Assembly (NCBI GenBank): GCA_963700395.1
Contig: CAVOXI010000008.1
Coordinates: 186,001 to 250,000, forward strand
Length of the DNA stretch: 64,000 nucleotides
Direction: 5' to 3'
Source of the DNA: Prado023 sp963700395
GTDB taxonomy: Bacteria; Actinomycetota; Actinomycetes; S36-B12; CAIYMF01
Positions 60,193 through 64,000 of the stretch are shown piece by piece. How positions within the stretch are numbered: the stretch's first letter is position 1; each line of letters starts with the position of its first letter. The position numbers were made by a program, and so were the translations under genes. The notes beneath the pieces were generated by a model. The model made no database searches and was not told where the DNA came from. It saw only the letters and a list, made by a program, of their open reading frames with translations.

Positions 60193-60864
60193 ATGCTGCT
60201 GGCTGAGGCGTTCTCCTTCGACGGTGTGGTCCTGGAGCGTGACGGTCATCGGATCCTCGACGGGGTCAGCGATCACATCCACAAGGCCGCAACGACGGCA
60301 GTCATCGGCGCCAGCGGCTCAGGCAAGTCCACCTTCCTGCGACTGCTCAACCGCTTCGAGGAGCCCACCCACGGGCGCATCCGGCTCGACGGGCAGCCGC
60401 TGGAGTCCTTCGACGTGCATGCGCTGCGCCGCCGGGTCGGACTTGTCGCGCAGCACCCGACGATGCTCACCCCCACGATCGGCCAGGAGGTCCGCGTGGC
60501 TCGACCCGCACTCACCGATGCCGAGGTCCACCAGCTCCTGGAGCGGGTGGCACTGGCGGACATGCCGTCAGATCGGGCCACGTCCACCCTGTCGGGCGGC
60601 GAGCAGCAGCGCGTCGCGTTGGCGCGTTCCCTGGCGGTCGAGCCCGACGTCCTGCTCCTCGACGAGCCCACGAGCGCGCTGGATGATCGCTCGGCGCAGG
60701 CCGTGGACCAGGTCGTCCGCTCGCTGGTCGCAGACGGGCTGACCGTGGTCCTGGTCAGCCACGACCTTGAGCGCGTGGTGGACCTGGCCGACACCGTGCT
60801 GGTCCTGGAGCAGGGCCGCCTGGTCGAACGCGGTGACCCCCGCGAGGTCCGGTACCTGTCATGA
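60193..60864 (+). CDS. fetA: ABC transporter ATP-binding protein, FetA-like
   Basis: A 223-residue ABC ATPase with Walker A GASGSGKST (39-47), signature LSGGEQQR, Walker B VLLLDEPTSALDD and the switch His in VLVSHDL. It is paired by a four-base overlap with a FetB-type permease. In E. coli FetAB exports iron and protects against oxidative stress; here that role is inferred by homology. An unusual GVSDHIHKAATTAV precedes the Walker A. No iron box was seen upstream. Confidence 0.87.
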   Translation: MLLAEAFSFDGVVLERDGHRILDGVSDHIHKAATTAVIGASGSGKSTFLRLLNRFEEPTHGRIRLDGQPLESFDVHALRRRVGLVAQHPTMLTPTIGQEVRVARPALTDAEVHQLLERVALADMPSDRATSTLSGGEQQRVALARSLAVEPDVLLLDEPTSALDDRSAQAVDQVVRSLVADGLTVVLVSHDLERVVDLADTVLVLEQGRLVERGDPREVRYLS

Positions 60865-61643
60865 CCACGGCCCCTCAGATCCCTGACTGGCTCGGGGTCG
60901 TCGCCTCAGTGCTGCTCGTGGCCATCGCGGTGGGTGCGTCCATGTGGGCCCGGCTGGGCCTGACCCGTGAGCTGCTGTGGGCCGCGTTCCGCGCCTTCGT
61001 GCAACTGCTGGCCGTGGGCGCGCTGCTCACGATCCTGTTCACGCGCGCTGGGCTGCTCGGCGCACTGGCATGGGTTGCGGGGATGGTGGTGATCGCCGGG
61101 TTCGTCGCCGCAGGACGGTCCAAGGAGCTGCCGAAGGGCCGCTCCACCGCGTGGATCGCCGTCGGCACCGGGGCGGCGACGACACTGGGAGTCCTGTTGG
61201 TGCTGGGAGTCATCGAGCCAGTGCCCTCCGTCGTGGTCCCGGTCGGGGGCATGGTCGTCAGCGGAGCGATGACGGCCACCAACCTCACGATGCGCCGCCT
61301 GGCCGACATCGCGGTGCAGCAGCGCCCCGACATCGAGGCTCGTTTGGCGCTCGGCCTCACCGCGGACGAGGCGATGGCCCCGCACCTGCAGGGCGCGGTC
61401 ACCACCGCCCTGCTCCCGGCCATCGACTCCACGAAGGTGGTGGGCCTGATCGCCCTGCCCGGTGCCATGACCGGGCTCATCCTGGCCGGCGTCGAACCGA
61501 TCGTCGCGATCCGGTACCAGATCGTGGTCATGTACATGCTGCTCGCAGCCGCCGCAGTGAGCGCCATCGTGGCGGCGCGCCTCACCCGCAGGGCGCTCTT
61601 CGACGACGCCGACCGCCTCCACCGGGTCATGCCCGGCCGGTGA
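60861..61643 (+). CDS. fetB: iron export permease, FetB-like (UPF0014)
   Basis: A 260-residue membrane protein with about seven helices and the UPF0014/FetB signatures LLWAAFRAFVQLLAVG, GGMVVSGAMTATNLTMRRL and VVGLIALPGAMTGLILAGVEPIVAIRYQ. It forms the membrane part of the predicted iron exporter with the upstream ATPase; ATG overlaps its stop (ATGA). Metal specificity is not proven. Confidence 0.88.
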   Translation: MTTAPQIPDWLGVVASVLLVAIAVGASMWARLGLTRELLWAAFRAFVQLLAVGALLTILFTRAGLLGALAWVAGMVVIAGFVAAGRSKELPKGRSTAWIAVGTGAATTLGVLLVLGVIEPVPSVVVPVGGMVVSGAMTATNLTMRRLADIAVQQRPDIEARLALGLTADEAMAPHLQGAVTTALLPAIDSTKVVGLIALPGAMTGLILAGVEPIVAIRYQIVVMYMLLAAAAVSAIVAARLTRRALFDDADRLHRVMPGR

Positions 61644-61691
61644 CGCAGCCGGGCGCCGCGGGCATCGCCCCATGCCTGACGATGCTTCCGG

Positions 61692-62846
61692 CTATGGGCT
61701 CCCGCACAGCATCTGGTCGGCGAGGGCGGGCAGCCGGGGGTCCTCGTCGGTGCGCAGGTTGAGCGCGATGACGGCCCCATCCGCGGCGTCGGGGGAGACG
61801 ATCGCGATCGAGGCCGTGCCGTTCACGCCGCCCTCGTGACCGTAGAAGGTCCCGCACGTGAGCTGGTAGGTGGCCAGGCCCAGGCCGTAGGACTCGCGGT
61901 TCGGCTCCTTCATCTGGGCAGTCAGGTCCGCAGGGAGCATCTGCCCTCCCACGATCGTGCGCATCGTCGCCAGGAGCTCGCCGGGGGTCGAGAGGATCCC
62001 GCCGTTGGCACCGTTGCCGAAGAAGCTCAGGTCGTCGGTGACGTCGACCAGCGATCCATCCTCCGTGCTGGTGCCGTAGCCGCGGAGCTCGGGGGATGCG
62101 ATGTCCGGCGGCGTCAGGCTCATGTGCTTCAGGCCCTGTGGTTCGGCGAGGCGCTCCCTGAGCAGGTCGGCCAGGCTCCGGCCGGTCACCTCCTCCAGCA
62201 CCATGCCGGCAAGCTGGTAGCCGGTGTTGCTGTAGTGGTACCCGGTGCCCGGCGGGAAGTAGCGATCGTGCAGCTCGGACAGGGCCACGATGACCGTGGC
62301 CGGGGCGATGACCTGGTGGCCGGCGAGGTAGCCGTCGAGTGCTTCCTGCGCGTCGGCGCGGATCGCCGGATCCGGCAGGCTGGCGACGTCGGCCTGCAGG
62401 TCCTCCACGCTGGTCTGCTCGTTGCTGGCGTCGAAGACGCCGCTGGTGTGGTCCAGGAGTTGGCGCACGGTGATGGGCGGGTCCGCGCGGACCGTCCCGG
62501 GGAGGAGGTCGCCGACCACGTCGTCGAGGGCCACCTCGCCCCGGTGGACAGCGTCGAGGACGAGCGCCGCCACGACCGGCTTGGTGATGCTGGCGATCCG
62601 GAACCGGGTCGACTCGTTGAGCGGGGTGCCGGCGGTGTCTGCCGTCCCCGAGCTGACGAACCACTGGTCGTCGCCACGGGCCAGCACGGCCATCGCACCC
62701 GGCGCGCCGTAGGCCTCGCGGCGGGCGTCCAGGGAGGCTTGGATGTCCGGGCTCGGGGCCGTGGTGGAGGTGGTGGCATCGGAGCAGGCAGACAGGGCGA
62801 GGAGCGCGGCCGAGGCAAGGGCCACGCACAGGTGCGTCGTTCTCAC
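61692..62846 (-). CDS. lipoprotein serine hydrolase of the beta-lactamase family
   Basis: A 384-residue exported protein. The signal peptide ends in the lipobox LSAC (18-21). The hydrolase motifs are SITK (FRIASITKPV, about 83-92), YSNTGYQLAG (YxN) and a late GHEGG in place of HxG. It resembles D-aminopeptidase/DD-carboxypeptidase-like penicillin-recognising hydrolases. Lipidation would place it on the outer face of the membrane, where it may act on peptidoglycan peptides or esters. The start is GTG. It converges on fetB. Confidence 0.86.
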   Translation of the reverse strand: MRTTHLCVALASAALLALSACSDATTSTTAPSPDIQASLDARREAYGAPGAMAVLARGDDQWFVSSGTADTAGTPLNESTRFRIASITKPVVAALVLDAVHRGEVALDDVVGDLLPGTVRADPPITVRQLLDHTSGVFDASNEQTSVEDLQADVASLPDPAIRADAQEALDGYLAGHQVIAPATVIVALSELHDRYFPPGTGYHYSNTGYQLAGMVLEEVTGRSLADLLRERLAEPQGLKHMSLTPPDIASPELRGYGTSTEDGSLVDVTDDLSFFGNGANGGILSTPGELLATMRTIVGGQMLPADLTAQMKEPNRESYGLGLATYQLTCGTFYGHEGGVNGTASIAIVSPDAADGAVIALNLRTDEDPRLPALADQMLCGSP

Positions 62847-62993
62847 CCTGCGATGCTCAACCCTGCGCCCGGCTGCCGGTCAGGGACCAAGGACCCGGGC
62901 GCCAGCGCCACATGGCACTGGCCGAGCTGGGCCCCACGTGCCACCCAGAGGACGCCATGCCCACGTGGGGCGGGGAGGTCACGTGCCCGACAG

Positions 62994-63617
62994 TCACGCG
63001 CCCTTGGTTGCCGTGCACAGGAACACGCCGAACTCGCGGTCGCCCTTGAGGATGGTCGTGACGTCAACGAAGCTGACGTTGGCGAAGCCGGCGCTGGCCA
63101 GCTGCTCGGTCAGGCGTTCCCTGTCGAATCCGTGATGTCCGTCGAAGTCGGCCATGTCGGCATGGAAGGCGCCGTCGGGATCCTCCTCAAGGTCCGCGAC
63201 GGCCAGCTGACCGCCGTCGACCAGGAGCCCTGCCACGGACCGCAACAGCCCATCGAGGTCCTGCACGTGGTGCAGCGCCATGGAGCTCCACACCACGTCG
63301 TAGGACCCATCCAGCCGGTCTGTCGTCAGGTCGGCCCGGACGGCGCGCAGCCGGTCGCTGAGCCCGGCCTCCGCGATCCGCTCTCGTGCGACCCGCACCA
63401 TTCCGTCGGAAGGGTCGGTCACGACCGCCGAGCCGACCCGCTCGGCGAGCAGGATGCTCAACCGACCCGTGCCACCCCCGACGTCGAGCGCCCTCATCCG
63501 TGGGTCGAGGTCCACCACCTCCTCGATGGCCCGGGCCACCGCCACCTGCCGCGCCTCGTGGCGGGGGTCGTCGTCCCATGTCGCTGCTTCGGCGTCGAAT
63601 CGCTTGTGTTCGTGCAC
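62994..63617 (-). CDS. class I SAM-dependent methyltransferase
   Basis: A 207-residue class I methyltransferase. Motif I is ALDVGGGTGRLS (about 44-55), an acidic residue in VVTDPSDG binds the ribose, and WSSMALHHVQDLDGLLRSVA follows. It begins FDAEAATWDDDP, a common UbiE/YcgJ-type start. Substrate unknown. The GTG start is chosen because homology begins immediately; the longer frame upstream lacks it. Confidence 0.85.
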   Translation of the reverse strand: MHEHKRFDAEAATWDDDPRHEARQVAVARAIEEVVDLDPRMRALDVGGGTGRLSILLAERVGSAVVTDPSDGMVRVARERIAEAGLSDRLRAVRADLTTDRLDGSYDVVWSSMALHHVQDLDGLLRSVAGLLVDGGQLAVADLEEDPDGAFHADMADFDGHHGFDRERLTEQLASAGFANVSFVDVTTILKGDREFGVFLCTATKGA

Positions 63618-63726
63618 GTGCTCGACCCTAATGGGGCTGCAGCTCCACCAAGCAAGCGCCCATGCGTGGTCACACATGCGGCCGTGCGCGCGTCAGAGGA
63701 TCAGCACTGGAGGAAGGGTGGAGACG

Positions 63727-64000
63727 ATGGACCGCACCGAGATGTTCGAGGCCGAGCGGCCGCGCCTGGTGGCGCTCGCGACACGCGTGCTCAACGACCA
63801 CGCCGAGGCGCAGGACGTCGTCCAGCAGGCGTGGCTGCGCCTGAACGGTACGGACGCCGAGATCGACAGCCTGCCGGCCTGGTTGACCACCGTGACCACC
63901 CGGCTCTGCCTCGACCGGCTGCGATCACGGACCCCCGTACCTGTCGGCGAGGTCGAACGTGAGCCGACAGCCCCCGATGCGGCCGACGACGTCGCGCTCG
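63727..64000 (+). CDS. ECF sigma factor, SigJ/ECF41-like, cut by window end
   Basis: The first 91 codons of an extracytoplasmic-function sigma factor. FEAERPRLVALATRVLNDHAEAQDVVQQAWLRL is region 2, including the -10 recognition helix, followed by LPAWLTTVTTRLCLDRLRSR. The pattern WLTTVxTRLCLDRLRS is that of the SigJ/ECF41 group, which normally carries a C-terminal SnoaL-like domain; that part lies beyond the window. The ATG follows GGAGGAAG. No anti-sigma gene is visible. Confidence 0.87.
   Translation, partial: MDRTEMFEAERPRLVALATRVLNDHAEAQDVVQQAWLRLNGTDAEIDSLPAWLTTVTTRLCLDRLRSRTPVPVGEVEREPTAPDAADDVAL

Overview
The window is GC-rich DNA (about 70% by eye) from an actinomycete. This rests on a WhiB regulator, the fused LysX lysyl-phosphatidylglycerol synthase/lysyl-tRNA synthetase, the clpS-DUF2017-murI-rph-rdgB neighbourhood, orn beside tRNA-His, GTP-type PEP carboxykinase, a WS/DGAT acyltransferase, DUF3039, DUF3618 and DUF1918/DUF1876 proteins, and start sites that look leaderless. 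I cannot name a genus. It reads as ordinary chromosome: no CRISPR array, transposase or prophage was seen.

Layout. 0-5.9 kb: the 5' part of araB with operator-like sites, tRNA-Arg, a WS/DGAT, a pirin, a tiny cysteine-rich protein behind a CsoR-like operator, and a FUSC-type membrane protein. 5.9-8.4 kb: the feoABC ferrous iron importer behind an IdeR/DtxR box. 8.5-10.7 kb: ogt and ada-alkA alkylation repair. 10.9-14.2 kb: SDR, acyl-CoA dehydrogenase and APH-type kinase, resembling 4-hydroxyacid catabolism. 14.2-19 kb: a degenerate HisA/PriA paralogue, a GH20 hexosaminidase, a CBS protein, orn and tRNA-His. 19.2-24.4 kb: a lipid operon (DAG kinase, PLD, tandem PAP2, YihY). 25.9-29.5 kb: lysX facing tRNA-Lys. 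29.6-33 kb: GroES-like, split ThrE exporter, peroxiredoxin, Rrf2, tRNA-Leu. 33-37.2 kb: rdgB, rph, MBL protein, murI, clpS, DUF2017. 37-48 kb: GH18, DUF3039, WhiB, ornithine carbamoyltransferase, pckG, amidase, ABM protein, a eukaryotic-type tandem phosphofructokinase and a transglycosylase-like protein. 48-56 kb: DUF1918/DUF1876 protein, SWEET-like transporter with a LacI regulator, serine hydrolase, DUF998, TetR, an HhH-GPD protein, an aminotransferase and a Nudix-PIN fusion. 56.7-64 kb: class A PBP, NmrA protein, FetAB-like iron exporter, serine hydrolase lipoprotein, methyltransferase and an ECF sigma factor cut by the window end.

Three themes stand out. Central carbon flow is represented by a metazoan/fungal-like double-domain PFK close to GTP-PEPCK. 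Iron handling has both import (FeoABC) and a predicted export pair (FetAB). One operon contains the enzymes for a possible phosphatidate-diacylglycerol cycle.

Quality caveat: six otherwise well-preserved genes (ada-alkA, DAG kinase, MBL protein, LacI, TetR, PBP) are each broken by what looks like a single extra base, sometimes in a short homopolymer. This looks more like insertion errors in the assembly than true pseudogenes, so the frameshifted entries should be read as probably intact in the organism.
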